Position numbers and translations under genes: made by a program. Shown one piece after another: positions 9,627 through 17,236 of a DNA stretch of 64,000 nucleotides. Position 1 is the first letter of the stretch. Each line of letters opens with the position of its first letter. The notes beneath the pieces are model-generated. The model saw only the letters and a program-made list of their open reading frames with translations. It ran no database searches and was not told the DNA's origin. The stretch covers positions 1,000,001 to 1,064,000 of the forward strand of contig BPHZ01000001.1 of assembly GCA_026003835.1 (NCBI GenBank), read 5' to 3'. Source of the stretch: Herpetosiphonaceae bacterium. Its GTDB lineage: Bacteria; Chloroflexota; Chloroflexia; Chloroflexales; Herpetosiphonaceae.

Positions 9627-10012
9627 TTCGAGTCTACCGTTTAAACTGTGGTTCGTCGGGTGCTGAGGATGCGGCGCTGACGGAGGCCATCCGGACAAGC
9701 CGCTATCTGGAGTGGGCCGAAACACCCGAAGAGGCCGATGTTTTTGTGATGACGGGACCGGCACGTCACGATCTACGCATCGCGCTGCTGCGTGTATGGC
9801 GAGATCATATCGCCAACCGTGCGCCACTTGTGGCCCTGGGGCGAGCCAGCATCGATGGCCAGCCGTTTGGACGCGGCGGCATCAGCGAGATCACTGAGGT
9901 CGAGGCGATAGCCAAGGTCGATGGCATCGCGCCGGCGCCGGAGGTGATCGAGACGGCGCTGCGGCAGGCAGTGCAGATGTGGGAGCGTCGCGATCAGGAG
10001 GTGCGATCGTGA
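9623..10012 (+). CDS. NuoB / hydrogenase small-subunit-like protein lacking Fe-S ligands
   Basis: This is a 129-residue soluble protein. Its N-terminus RLNCGSSGAEDAALTEAI aligns by eye with the CxxC region of group 4 small subunits (GSCNGCDIEI), and EEADVFVMTGP aligns with the ADILLVTGP strand that follows. Only Cys9 remains, and no other cysteine is present in the whole protein. The proximal [4Fe-4S] cluster (N2 in complex I), which needs four Cys, therefore cannot be built in the usual way. The start ATG 9623 overlaps the preceding stop, and the stop overlaps the next start (TGATG), which suggests translational coupling. A structural role under the NuoD-like subunit is inferred. Confidence 0.7.
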   Translation: MIRVYRLNCGSSGAEDAALTEAIRTSRYLEWAETPEEADVFVMTGPARHDLRIALLRVWRDHIANRAPLVALGRASIDGQPFGRGGISEITEVEAIAKVDGIAPAPEVIETALRQAVQMWERRDQEVRS

Positions 10013-10845
10013 TGGGAGCGGTGCAGTGGGTGCTGTGGCTCCTTGGCTATCCCGGCCTGATGTGGGGCTTGATCTTGACGCTGCTTATGGGCCGAGTCGC
10101 TGGCGCGCATCTTCCAGGCGGCGGGCTGCGGCGTGGGCTACGCGCAGTGGCTGCCGGCGGCGCTCCGGTAGCGCTGTTGCTGGCGGCGCTCCTGCCGCTG
10201 GCGGCGCTTTCGTTCCTGCCATGGCCGCTGGTGCAGCAGCCGCTTGCCGCTGCGCAGTATAACCTGCTGCTCTTCTGGGGATTCCTTGAGGCCAGCTTTG
10301 TGCTGGCGCTCCTCCCCGGTCTGATCTCCGCCTCGCCGTATGCGCCTCGTGCAGCCATGCGCGAGGCGCAGATCGGCTTTGCCGGGCGGATGGTGCTCTG
10401 GCTTGCTGTTGGCGTGGCGCTGGCGGCTGGCCCATGGTTTGAGATGCGGGCCATCCCTGTGAAATTGCTGGCGCTGGCGACGATGCTGCTGGTGTTGCCC
10501 GCAGCAGCTGCCTGGGGCCCATTCAGCGCTACGGGCGGCATAACGCCGGGCGGCGCCGAGGCAGGGCTGGGACGGGCCGCGATCGACCTGGCACGCTGGG
10601 GACGCTGGGTGCGGCTTATGGCGCTCGCCTCGCTGGCGGTGCTGGCGGTGCTGCCGGAGCCAGCGCTGATCGCCGGCCCACTGCGCCTGGGGCTGGCAGT
10701 GCTGGCCCTGGCGCTGATCGCCATTGCGTTGCGGGCGCTTCGTGGCCGCCTGGCCGGCCGCCCTCTCCCCGATGCCCTCCGCTATTGCTGGTGGCGAGCG
10801 CTGCCACTGGCGCTGCTTGGGATCGTTGTGCTCTTGCTCGGCTAG
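10012..10845 (+). CDS. NuoH/HyfC-like membrane subunit
   Basis: This is a 277-residue membrane protein with about eight helices, matching NuoH/HyfC in size, hydrophobicity and position beside the NuoB-like gene. The chosen start is ATG 10012, which overlaps the TGA of the preceding gene and has AGGAGGTG 9 bases upstream; an upstream in-frame GTG at 9979 lies inside the preceding gene. The usual loop GPNRVGPxGLLQPxxDxxK is reduced to GAHLPGGGLRRGLRAV. The segment SPYAPRAAMREAQIGFAGRM corresponds to the second cytoplasmic loop. It is the last complex I-like gene before the ABC transporter pair. Confidence 0.65.
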   Translation: MGAVQWVLWLLGYPGLMWGLILTLLMGRVAGAHLPGGGLRRGLRAVAAGGAPVALLLAALLPLAALSFLPWPLVQQPLAAAQYNLLLFWGFLEASFVLALLPGLISASPYAPRAAMREAQIGFAGRMVLWLAVGVALAAGPWFEMRAIPVKLLALATMLLVLPAAAAWGPFSATGGITPGGAEAGLGRAAIDLARWGRWVRLMALASLAVLAVLPEPALIAGPLRLGLAVLALALIAIALRALRGRLAGRPLPDALRYCWWRALPLALLGIVVLLLG

Positions 10846-10860
10846 CAAGCAAGGAGTGCT

Positions 10861-11835
10861 ATGGCTGCGATTGAGATAGTAGATCTACATAAACGTTTTG
10901 GCCCGCTCGAGGTGCTGAGCGGATTGGTGCTGCGCATAAACGCCGGGGAGGTCTACGGGCTGCTTGGGCCAAATGGCGCGGGTAAGACGACGTTAATCCA
11001 TCTGTTGCTTGGCTTTCTGCGCCCGAGCAGGGGACAGGTTTGCGTGCTTGGCTTGAAACCTGAAGCAGTGCGCGACAGGGTAGGCTACTTGCCGGAGCGC
11101 ACGCGCTACCACGCTCACTTCACTGCGCGCGAGTATCTTTTGGCCCTGGGGAGGTTCAGCGATTTGCACGGCCCGTCGCTTGCCGACCGCTGTGACGCAG
11201 TGTTGGAGCTGGTCGAGCTTGCCGCTGCCGCCGATAGACGCATCGGAACGTTCTCCAAAGGCATGCTCCAGCGCCTCGGCATCGCCCAAGCGCTGCTCCA
11301 TCAACCCGACGTGCTGCTCATCGACGAGCCAACCTCCGGCCTGGATCCAACCGGCCAGCGCGAGATGATCGACCTGCTGGCGGAGCTGCGCGGACGCGGC
11401 CATACCATCCTGATGTGCAGCCATCAGCTGGCTGAGGTTGAGGAACTCTGCGATAGGGTCGGGATCCTGAGCGGCGGCAGGCTGCGGGCTGAGGCGCGCA
11501 TCAAAGACCTGACGATGATCAGAGGGTTGACCATTATCACGGGAGATAGCGAGCTGTCCGATGCCGTCGTCTTTGGGCTGCGCACGCTTGGGCCCGGTGT
11601 CGAGATCGTCGGGCGAGAGATCCATGTTCAGGGCGACGAGGCGCTGCAGCGGCGGGTGCTGCGCCTGATGCTGGACGCCGATGCCAGAGTGGTTGAGGTC
11701 AGGCCGACAGGGAGCGGTCTTGCCGATCTGTACCGGCGCGTGATACGTGGGCAGCTGCCGCCTGAGCCTTTCGCCCCACCGGGGACTCAGGATAGGCTAC
11801 TCGACGAGTTGTTGCAGAAGGAGGGTGAGCCGTGA
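10861..11835 (+). CDS. ABC transporter ATP-binding protein
   Basis: This 324-residue ATPase powers an ABC-2-type exporter. Walker A is GPNGAGKT (about residues 36-43), the signature segment is FSKGMLQRLGIAQAL and Walker B is VLLIDEPTSGLDP, followed by a switch His in MCSHQLAEVEELCD. A C-terminal domain of about 100 residues resembles those of NatA/CcmA-like drug or Na+ exporters. It starts 15 bases after the NuoH-like gene with AAGGAG upstream, and its end overlaps the permease start (GTGA), so the pair may be cotranscribed with the complex I-like operon. The substrate cannot be read from the sequence. Confidence 0.9.
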   Translation: MAAIEIVDLHKRFGPLEVLSGLVLRINAGEVYGLLGPNGAGKTTLIHLLLGFLRPSRGQVCVLGLKPEAVRDRVGYLPERTRYHAHFTAREYLLALGRFSDLHGPSLADRCDAVLELVELAAAADRRIGTFSKGMLQRLGIAQALLHQPDVLLIDEPTSGLDPTGQREMIDLLAELRGRGHTILMCSHQLAEVEELCDRVGILSGGRLRAEARIKDLTMIRGLTIITGDSELSDAVVFGLRTLGPGVEIVGREIHVQGDEALQRRVLRLMLDADARVVEVRPTGSGLADLYRRVIRGQLPPEPFAPPGTQDRLLDELLQKEGEP

Positions 11836-12584
11836 TCGCCTGGCTACGCCGTACGCTGGCCTTTACGCGCTTTACGCTTCAAGAGTATCTCCGCTCCGGC
11901 CGGATTCTGGTTGAACTTGTGATCCTGGTCGCCGCCCTGTGGATCTTCTTCTGGCCGCGAGGGGATGAAGGTATCGACGCGCATCAGTTTTTCAATATCG
12001 GCGGTATTTTGATCCTGGCTCTCTCGATCTACACAACCGCCGTGATGATGGGTCTGGGCGCCAGGCCGCAGGGCTATATCGTCCTCTCTCGCTCGCTGGG
12101 GCGGCGCGGCTACTTGATGGGTCTCTACCTGGCGGCGCTGACGGTCATCGCGGCGATCTTTCTCCTGCTGACGCTGTCGGTCCTGGCGATCAACCCGCCG
12201 CGTGACCTTCATATCCAGGGCTGGCTGCTGGGCGCGCTGCCGCTGTTGCTGGATGTGGCGATCCTGGCCTCGTTCACAATGCTCATCGCTCCGCTGGTTC
12301 TCTCGTCGGGGATGCGTCTGCTGCTCCTGTCAATGCTCGCCATTGCCCTGAGCACCGATGTCTCAGCAATTAAAGGCTTCTCTATCGAGCGTGTGCTGCG
12401 CCCGCTCCAGACGCTGATCAGCCTGCCGCTGCTGCCGGCTATGAGCGGCTTTGAGCTGGCTGTCAATCGCAACTACAACCAGGCCGCCGTCGCGATCCTG
12501 GTTGGACAGGTTGCGCTGACAGCGGCGCTGCTGGCGTTTGCGTTGTCGGCCTTTGATCGCCGTGAGCTCATGTTGACCTCGTAA
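11832..12584 (+). CDS. ABC-2-type permease
   Basis: This 250-residue integral membrane protein has about six helices and is the partner of the ATPase upstream. It starts at GTG 11832, overlapping the ATPase TGA, which implies coupled translation. An N-terminal cytoplasmic segment (WLRRTLAFTRFTLQEYLRS) precedes the first helix, as is usual for ABC-2 permeases. No substrate-specific motif is recognised. Its place directly after the complex I-like operon, on the same strand and without a terminator, suggests a shared role, for instance assembly or export linked to that complex. That link is inference. Confidence 0.8.
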   Translation: MIAWLRRTLAFTRFTLQEYLRSGRILVELVILVAALWIFFWPRGDEGIDAHQFFNIGGILILALSIYTTAVMMGLGARPQGYIVLSRSLGRRGYLMGLYLAALTVIAAIFLLLTLSVLAINPPRDLHIQGWLLGALPLLLDVAILASFTMLIAPLVLSSGMRLLLLSMLAIALSTDVSAIKGFSIERVLRPLQTLISLPLLPAMSGFELAVNRNYNQAAVAILVGQVALTAALLAFALSAFDRRELMLTS

Positions 12585-12613
12585 AAGCTGAGAGCTAATG
12601 AAAGCGAGAACCT

Positions 12614-13786
12614 ATGACAGCCCGGCTCCGCATTGTACCTGTGCATACTCCCTCTGACCGAATGCGCTTTATCAAATTCCCTTGGAAGGTCTATAGAGGG
12701 CGGGAGCGCGATCCCTACTGGGTGCCGCCGCTGATTTTCGAGCGTAAGCGTTTTTTCGATCCGCTTAAGAATCCCTTTTTTGAACACGCCGAGGTGCAGC
12801 TGTTCCTGGCAGAGCGTGATGGCGAGACAGTAGGGACCATCGCCGCGATTATCAATCATAGCCACAACGAGTTCCATAACGAACAGGCCGGCTTCTTCGG
12901 CTGCTTTGAGGTTTTGGATGACCCGGAGGCCGCCTGCGCCCTGCTCGATACGGCGGTGTCCTGGGTCGCTGCCCGGGGAATGACGATCATCCGCGGTCCT
13001 GCGAACTTCTCCACCAACGATGAGTGTGGGCTGTTGATCGATGGCTTCGATTCGCCGCCGGTTGTGATGATGACCTACAATCCGCCTCGCTATGTCGAGT
13101 ATATCGAGCGGTTTGGCTTCCGCAAGGCGATGGATCTCTATGCCTACATTGTCGAGCAGGAAAACGCTAACCTGCGGCGTTCTGACGGCAGACCAAGCAA
13201 GTTTGTGCGCGTGGCGGAGGCCGCCAGGCAGCAGTCGGGAGTGACCTTTAGAAAGGTGCGGATGCATGAGTTTGATCTGGAGGTCGATCGCGCCTGGCAG
13301 GTCTACAATCGGGCATGGGAGCGCAACTGGGGCTTTGTGCCGATGACCAAGGCAGAGTTTTATAAGCTCGCCCATGGTCTGAAGTCCTTCCTCGACCCGG
13401 ATCTGCTCTTTGTCGCCGAAGATAACGGCGAGCCGGTGGGTATCTCGGTCAGCCTGCCGGATATCAACATCCCGCTGCTGCATATGAATGGGCGGCTGCT
13501 GCCCTTCGGTTGGGCCAGATTTCTCTGGTGGCGGCGCAAAATCTCGACGATCCGCGTGATGATTATGGGTGTTGTGCCCGAGTATCGCGGGCGCGGCATC
13601 GATGCTGTCTTCTACTACGATACCTTCCGCATCGGAACGTCAAAGGGCTACAATCGGGCCGAGATGTCGTGGATTTTGGAGAGCAACGTGCAGATGAATC
13701 GTATCCTGCGCAGCTTTGGCGGGCGCGTTTATAAAACGTACCGCATGTATGAGCTGCCGTTGGATGGGCATAGCGGCGAGCGCTAA
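12614..13786 (+). CDS. GNAT-fold N-acetyltransferase-like protein
   Basis: This 390-residue soluble protein belongs to a group of two-GNAT-domain-like proteins of unknown substrate. The N-terminal half has the pattern DRMRFIKFPWKVYRGRERDP followed by a beta strand VQLFLAERDGETVGTIAAI typical of the GNAT core. The C-terminal half carries VMIMGVVPEYRGRGIDAVF, which corresponds to the acetyl-CoA-binding V..Q/RGxGxA loop, and EMSWILESN. It starts at ATG 12614, 27 bases after the permease stop. A perfect hairpin terminator follows its stop. The acetyl acceptor is unknown. Confidence 0.75.
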   Translation: MTARLRIVPVHTPSDRMRFIKFPWKVYRGRERDPYWVPPLIFERKRFFDPLKNPFFEHAEVQLFLAERDGETVGTIAAIINHSHNEFHNEQAGFFGCFEVLDDPEAACALLDTAVSWVAARGMTIIRGPANFSTNDECGLLIDGFDSPPVVMMTYNPPRYVEYIERFGFRKAMDLYAYIVEQENANLRRSDGRPSKFVRVAEAARQQSGVTFRKVRMHEFDLEVDRAWQVYNRAWERNWGFVPMTKAEFYKLAHGLKSFLDPDLLFVAEDNGEPVGISVSLPDINIPLLHMNGRLLPFGWARFLWWRRKISTIRVMIMGVVPEYRGRGIDAVFYYDTFRIGTSKGYNRAEMSWILESNVQMNRILRSFGGRVYKTYRMYELPLDGHSGER

Positions 13787-13812
13787 CAGGTATCAGCGGA
13801 TCTGTGAATAAG

Positions 13813-13846
13813 ACAGCGGAGCATGGCGCCCGCCATGCTCCGCTGT
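13813..13846. terminator. Hairpin terminator between convergent genes
   Basis: A perfect 16-bp stem, with arms 13813-13828 and 13831-13846, encloses only two central bases. It lies between the convergent GNAT-like and PAP2 genes and can end transcription in both directions. It is followed by GTCGTTTCTC, so the U-run is weak on the plus strand. Confidence 0.7.
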
Positions 13847-13863
13847 GTCGTTTCTCGCCTTCC

Positions 13864-14547
13864 TTACCAATGGGGTCGATCATGCCATGGGCCAAGGCGC
13901 CTGTAGAAATAGAGGCAGACCGCAGCAGCCAGGATTGCTCCACCGACGAGATCCAGGAAGCGATGCTGATGGGTGGTCAGCGTGGTAAAGACAACGATCG
14001 CTGAGCAGGCCAGCACAAGCGGTGTCCAGCGGCTACGCAGCTTGATGAAGCCCCAGGCGATGATGATACCATAAGCGGCATGCAGGCTTGGCAGAGCATT
14101 GTAGGGCGGGTCGATGCTCCATAGAAAGCGCAAGATCTCAGCATCCCAGCCGGTGGCGGCGAGCGCGGGTCGTGGGACGGTGGTGCGATACAAGGTAAAA
14201 ATGAGCCCGCCGATCAGATTGGCGGCGATGATCGCGTAGGCGACTGGCCGCAGCGCAGCCGGCCGCAGCACAAGGTAGAGTACTGTCAACACCAGAAACG
14301 GGTAGAGCAGTACATAGCCGAAGACGGTCCAGGGGATGAGCGGCATTACCCGGTCGATAGGCGTGATCGGCACCTCATGGGCTTCTCTCAACGGAAGCCT
14401 GCTTGGCCCGAAATAGCCGATAAAACTTGCCAGCAGCGCAAAGAGGATGTGACGTTGCGCTGTGATCGCCTCTCGCCAGCGGTTCAGGAATGGAAGATCG
14501 TATGATGGTGCAAGCATAGCTGATTCAACCTCTCCTATGCAACACAT
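13864..14547 (-). CDS. PAP2-family membrane phosphatase / inositol-phosphotransferase-like
   Basis: This 227-residue protein has about six membrane helices. It carries the PAP2 (phosphatidic acid phosphatase 2) signature: NALPSLHAAYG (motif 2, PSxH) and TTHQHRFLDLVGG (motif 3, with the catalytic His and Asp). Motif 1 (KxxxxxxRP) is only weakly visible as LYRTTVPRP. This arrangement resembles the Aur1/Ipt1-like branch that transfers or removes phospho-head groups of lipids in the membrane. The start may be an internal ATG giving MLAPSYDLPF rather than the first ATG; the first 10 residues are not family-like. Gene order gives no pathway. Confidence 0.75.
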   Translation of the reverse strand: MCCIGEVESAMLAPSYDLPFLNRWREAITAQRHILFALLASFIGYFGPSRLPLREAHEVPITPIDRVMPLIPWTVFGYVLLYPFLVLTVLYLVLRPAALRPVAYAIIAANLIGGLIFTLYRTTVPRPALAATGWDAEILRFLWSIDPPYNALPSLHAAYGIIIAWGFIKLRSRWTPLVLACSAIVVFTTLTTHQHRFLDLVGGAILAAAVCLYFYRRLGPWHDRPHW

Positions 14548-14804
14548 GATGCTTTGAGAAAGCCAGCACTTAGTATATCAGACGTTTCAAGCTGCGCTGA
14601 AGGTGCGCGTCCGTTGCAAGCGGCACAGCCAGCCGTAACAGCATAGAAATGGCCGATGGCCTCGCTCTTGCCGGTGCGCCTGTGCAAGTGGCGTGCCTGC
14701 GGATCTCACGGGGGACAGGCAGTGCGTCCTGGTGCCATATGCACCGATATCAGGTATAATAGAGCAGCAGTCTGACATCGCTGTCAGCAGAAAGGATGAG
14801 CGCT

Positions 14805-15626
14805 ATGCCGCTAACCTTCAAAGCTCCACCGCGCATCTCTCCGCAACAGTTTGCCCGCGTCCTCCAGCGCGGCACACACCTTGGTCCGTCGCCTGCGGCA
14901 CCGCTGGCCTTCGAGCTCTATCATATCATTACCGGCTATGGGCTCGATCCTGCTGTGGCGCTTGCCTTCTTTGCCCACGAATCACAATATGGCAACGACG
15001 GAGTCTGCAAGGAGTACGATACGCGCAACTGGGGGAATGTGAGGACCGCCGTCGATCAGCGCCGGGTTGTTGGGGTAGCGCACACGCCCTATGGCGATTT
15101 TGTGCGCTTCGGATCGTGGCAGGATGGCCTGCGCGATTGGTGTGAGCGCATCCTCCACCGCTATATCGAGCAGTGGGGGCTCGACACTGTTGAGAAGGCG
15201 ATCCCGCGCTATGCGCCGTCGTCGGATGGAAACAATGAGCAGCGCTATATTCACCATGTCAACGAACTGGTTGCCCGCTGGCAGGCCGAGGATCCGGCCC
15301 CGGTCGATGCTTCAACGTGGGGCGCTGCAGCAGGAGGTCCAACAGTGGAAGAGCTCCAGCAAGCATTATTTGCAGAAACGTTTCACGCCGCCGGTGTTGA
15401 ATATCACCCCGAGTGGGCCTTCCACCAGTACGCTCTGAAGGAGGCGCGCGCCGGTAGGCCGCTGGGCGCTCCGCTATCTAAGAACAGGCGCATCACTGTA
15501 GGGAGCAAGCAGTATGCCGTGCAGGTCTTCGCCCTCGACACGCTCTATACGCCTATCGGCGAGCCTGAGAGCGCGACCAATTGGGCCGATGTGCGGCGTA
15601 TGAGCGATTTGATGAAACAGAGGTAG
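14805..15626 (+). CDS. Glucosaminidase-like peptidoglycan hydrolase domain protein
   Basis: This protein of about 273 residues has an N-terminal glucosaminidase/lysozyme-like domain: ELYHIITGYGLDPAVALAFF is followed by AHESQYGNDG, with a probable catalytic Glu, then TRNWGNVRT and PYGDFVRFGSWQDGLRDW, patterns typical of mannosyl-glycoprotein endo-beta-N-acetylglucosaminidase-like domains. The C-terminal 90 residues are unrecognised. I prefer ATG 14805 because AAAGGA lies about 9 bases upstream; ATG 14796 would be too close to it. No signal peptide is visible, which is odd for a wall hydrolase, so the protein may be released by lysis or act on another glycan. A -10-like TATAAT ends at 14760. 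Confidence 0.7.
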   Translation: MPLTFKAPPRISPQQFARVLQRGTHLGPSPAAPLAFELYHIITGYGLDPAVALAFFAHESQYGNDGVCKEYDTRNWGNVRTAVDQRRVVGVAHTPYGDFVRFGSWQDGLRDWCERILHRYIEQWGLDTVEKAIPRYAPSSDGNNEQRYIHHVNELVARWQAEDPAPVDASTWGAAAGGPTVEELQQALFAETFHAAGVEYHPEWAFHQYALKEARAGRPLGAPLSKNRRITVGSKQYAVQVFALDTLYTPIGEPESATNWADVRRMSDLMKQR

Positions 15627-15632
15627 CTTAAC

Positions 15633-16391
15633 GTGGATTACACACCTCAGGAGTTGATGGTTGCCGCGGCCGCCCGCGAGATTAAGGATGGCGAGGTCGT
15701 CTTTGTGGGCATGCGGCTGCCGCTGATCGCCTTTGCCCTCGCCAAGGCCACGCATGCGCCGCGGGCAATCGGCCTGTTCGAGTGCGGTATTATCCGTGAC
15801 ACACCCGCCCCGGAGCTGCTCTACACGATGGGCGACCCGCCTAATATTGCCGGGGCGCTGTGGTGTACGGCCATGGCTGATTTGATGGCGCTGCTGCAGC
15901 GCGGTGAGGTGCAGCTGGGCTTTATCGGCGGCGCCGAGATCGACCGCTTCGGCAATCTTAACACATCCTATATCGGTGATTTCCGGCAGCCCCGCACCAA
16001 GCTGCCCGGTTCCGGAGGCGGCGCCGATATTGCCTCGCTGGCTGGGCGGTTGATGGTGATTATGGCCCACGAGAAGCGCCGCTTTGTCGAGCGTGTCTCC
16101 TATATTACTTCGCCGGGCTACGGCGAGGGCGGTGACTGGCGCGAGCGTGTGGGATTGCCGCGCGGCGGACCCGCGGCGGTTATCACGACGCTGGGTGTGC
16201 TTGGCTTCGATCCTGATACCAGGGAGGCGCTGCTGCGCTCGTATCATCCCTTCTCCTCGGTTGAGGAAATTTGTGCAAATACCGGCTGGGATCTGAAGGT
16301 CTCGCCTGATGTGGCGCCAACGCCGCCGCCGACCCCCGAGGAACTGGCGCTGATCCGGCACTATGATCCGGAGGGCTTCTGGACTCGATGA
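15633..16391 (+). CDS. CoA-transferase family I, beta subunit (GctB/IpdB-like)
   Basis: This 252-residue protein resembles the B subunit of acyl-CoA:acetate or glutaconate CoA-transferases and the related ring-cleaving hydrolase IpdB. Diagnostic segments are QLGFIGGAEIDRFGNLNTS and RTKLPGSGGGADIASLAGR, with the conserved oxyanion GxGGxxD loop, and an early GLFECGI. Such B subunits work with an A subunit encoded next door, but none is visible here: upstream is the glucosaminidase-like gene (7-base gap) and downstream the HAD phosphatase (ATGA overlap). The partner may be elsewhere, or the protein may act alone. The start is GTG 15633. Confidence 0.85.
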   Translation: MDYTPQELMVAAAAREIKDGEVVFVGMRLPLIAFALAKATHAPRAIGLFECGIIRDTPAPELLYTMGDPPNIAGALWCTAMADLMALLQRGEVQLGFIGGAEIDRFGNLNTSYIGDFRQPRTKLPGSGGGADIASLAGRLMVIMAHEKRRFVERVSYITSPGYGEGGDWRERVGLPRGGPAAVITTLGVLGFDPDTREALLRSYHPFSSVEEICANTGWDLKVSPDVAPTPPPTPEELALIRHYDPEGFWTR

Positions 16392-17209
16392 GGCCCTACG
16401 ACGCCTATATCTTTGACCTGGACGGCACGCTCTATCTCGGCGAGGCGCTGCTTCCCGGCGCCCGCGAGACGGTTGCAGCGCTGCGAGCGCTTGGTAGACG
16501 CATTGTCTTTCTCTCTAACAATCCAACCCGCACCCGCGCTCAGTACGCGGCCCGACTAGCGGCGCTTGGTCTGGCTGCCACCGAGGATGAGATTGTGACG
16601 TCTGCGATGGTGATGGCGGCATATCTGGGACGGCATCGGCCCGGCGCCCGCGTATTTGTCGTCGGCGAGCGGCCGCTGAAGGAGGAGCTGCGCGCAGCCG
16701 GGCTGAAGCTGAGCCAGAGGCCTGGCGCAATCGATGTTGTCGTCGCCAGCTTCGATCGCACCTTTACCTACCGCAAGCTGCAAATAGCCTTTGATGCCAT
16801 TCGGGCCGGCGCAACACTCGTGGCGACGAACCCCGATCGCTATTGCCCGGTGCCGGGCGGCGGCCAGCCCGATTGTGCCGCGATTACTGCCGCCATCGAG
16901 GCATGCACCGGCGTCCGCGCCGAGGTGGTTGCGGGCAAGCCTTCGCCGGTGATGATCCAGACCGTCCTGGAGCTGCTGCGGCTCCCACCCCAACGCTGTA
17001 TCATGACCGGCGATCGGCTGGAGACCGATATTGCGATGGGTCGCGCCGCAGAGATGGCGACCGCTCTGGTGCTGACCGGCGCGACCTCCAGGGCCGATCT
17101 TGCCGGATCTGCCCTGCAGCCTGATTATGTACTGGAGCGGCTGGATGAGCTGCTGGTGGCATGCGAAGGCGTCGCATCAGCTGGTCTCCTAGAGCCATCC
17201 GGCAGATAG
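16388..17209 (+). CDS. HAD-IIA family phosphatase (NagD-like)
   Basis: This 273-residue cytoplasmic phosphatase belongs to the NagD/phosphoglycolate phosphatase branch of the HAD superfamily. Motif I is FDLDGTLYLG (residues 8-17, with the nucleophile Asp and acid Asp), motif II is FLSNNPTRT, motif III includes VAGKPSP and motif IV is MTGDRLETDI. The C2-type cap lies between motifs II and III, including VVASFDRTFTYRKL and TNPDRYCPVPGG, the latter close to the family's NxDxxxP. It is translationally coupled to the CoA-transferase gene by ATGA. Substrates of this family are sugar phosphates, nucleotides or 2-phosphoglycolate; the exact one is not evident. Confidence 0.9.
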   Translation: MRPYDAYIFDLDGTLYLGEALLPGARETVAALRALGRRIVFLSNNPTRTRAQYAARLAALGLAATEDEIVTSAMVMAAYLGRHRPGARVFVVGERPLKEELRAAGLKLSQRPGAIDVVVASFDRTFTYRKLQIAFDAIRAGATLVATNPDRYCPVPGGGQPDCAAITAAIEACTGVRAEVVAGKPSPVMIQTVLELLRLPPQRCIMTGDRLETDIAMGRAAEMATALVLTGATSRADLAGSALQPDYVLERLDELLVACEGVASAGLLEPSGR

Positions 17210-17236
17210 GCTGGATGGTCCTGGGCTGAGCAAGGA

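Noticed and set aside
10047..10848. Long minus-strand open frames opposite the NuoH-like gene (up to 236 codons)
   Set aside because: They mirror a high-GC membrane-protein gene, have Gln/Arg/Ala-biased composition and no motifs; the plus-strand gene has a ribosome site and operon context.
13360..13943. Minus-strand frames opposite the GNAT-like gene
   Set aside because: Antisense shadows; the plus-strand gene has clear GNAT motifs and the hairpin at 13813-13846 lies inside the longer frame.
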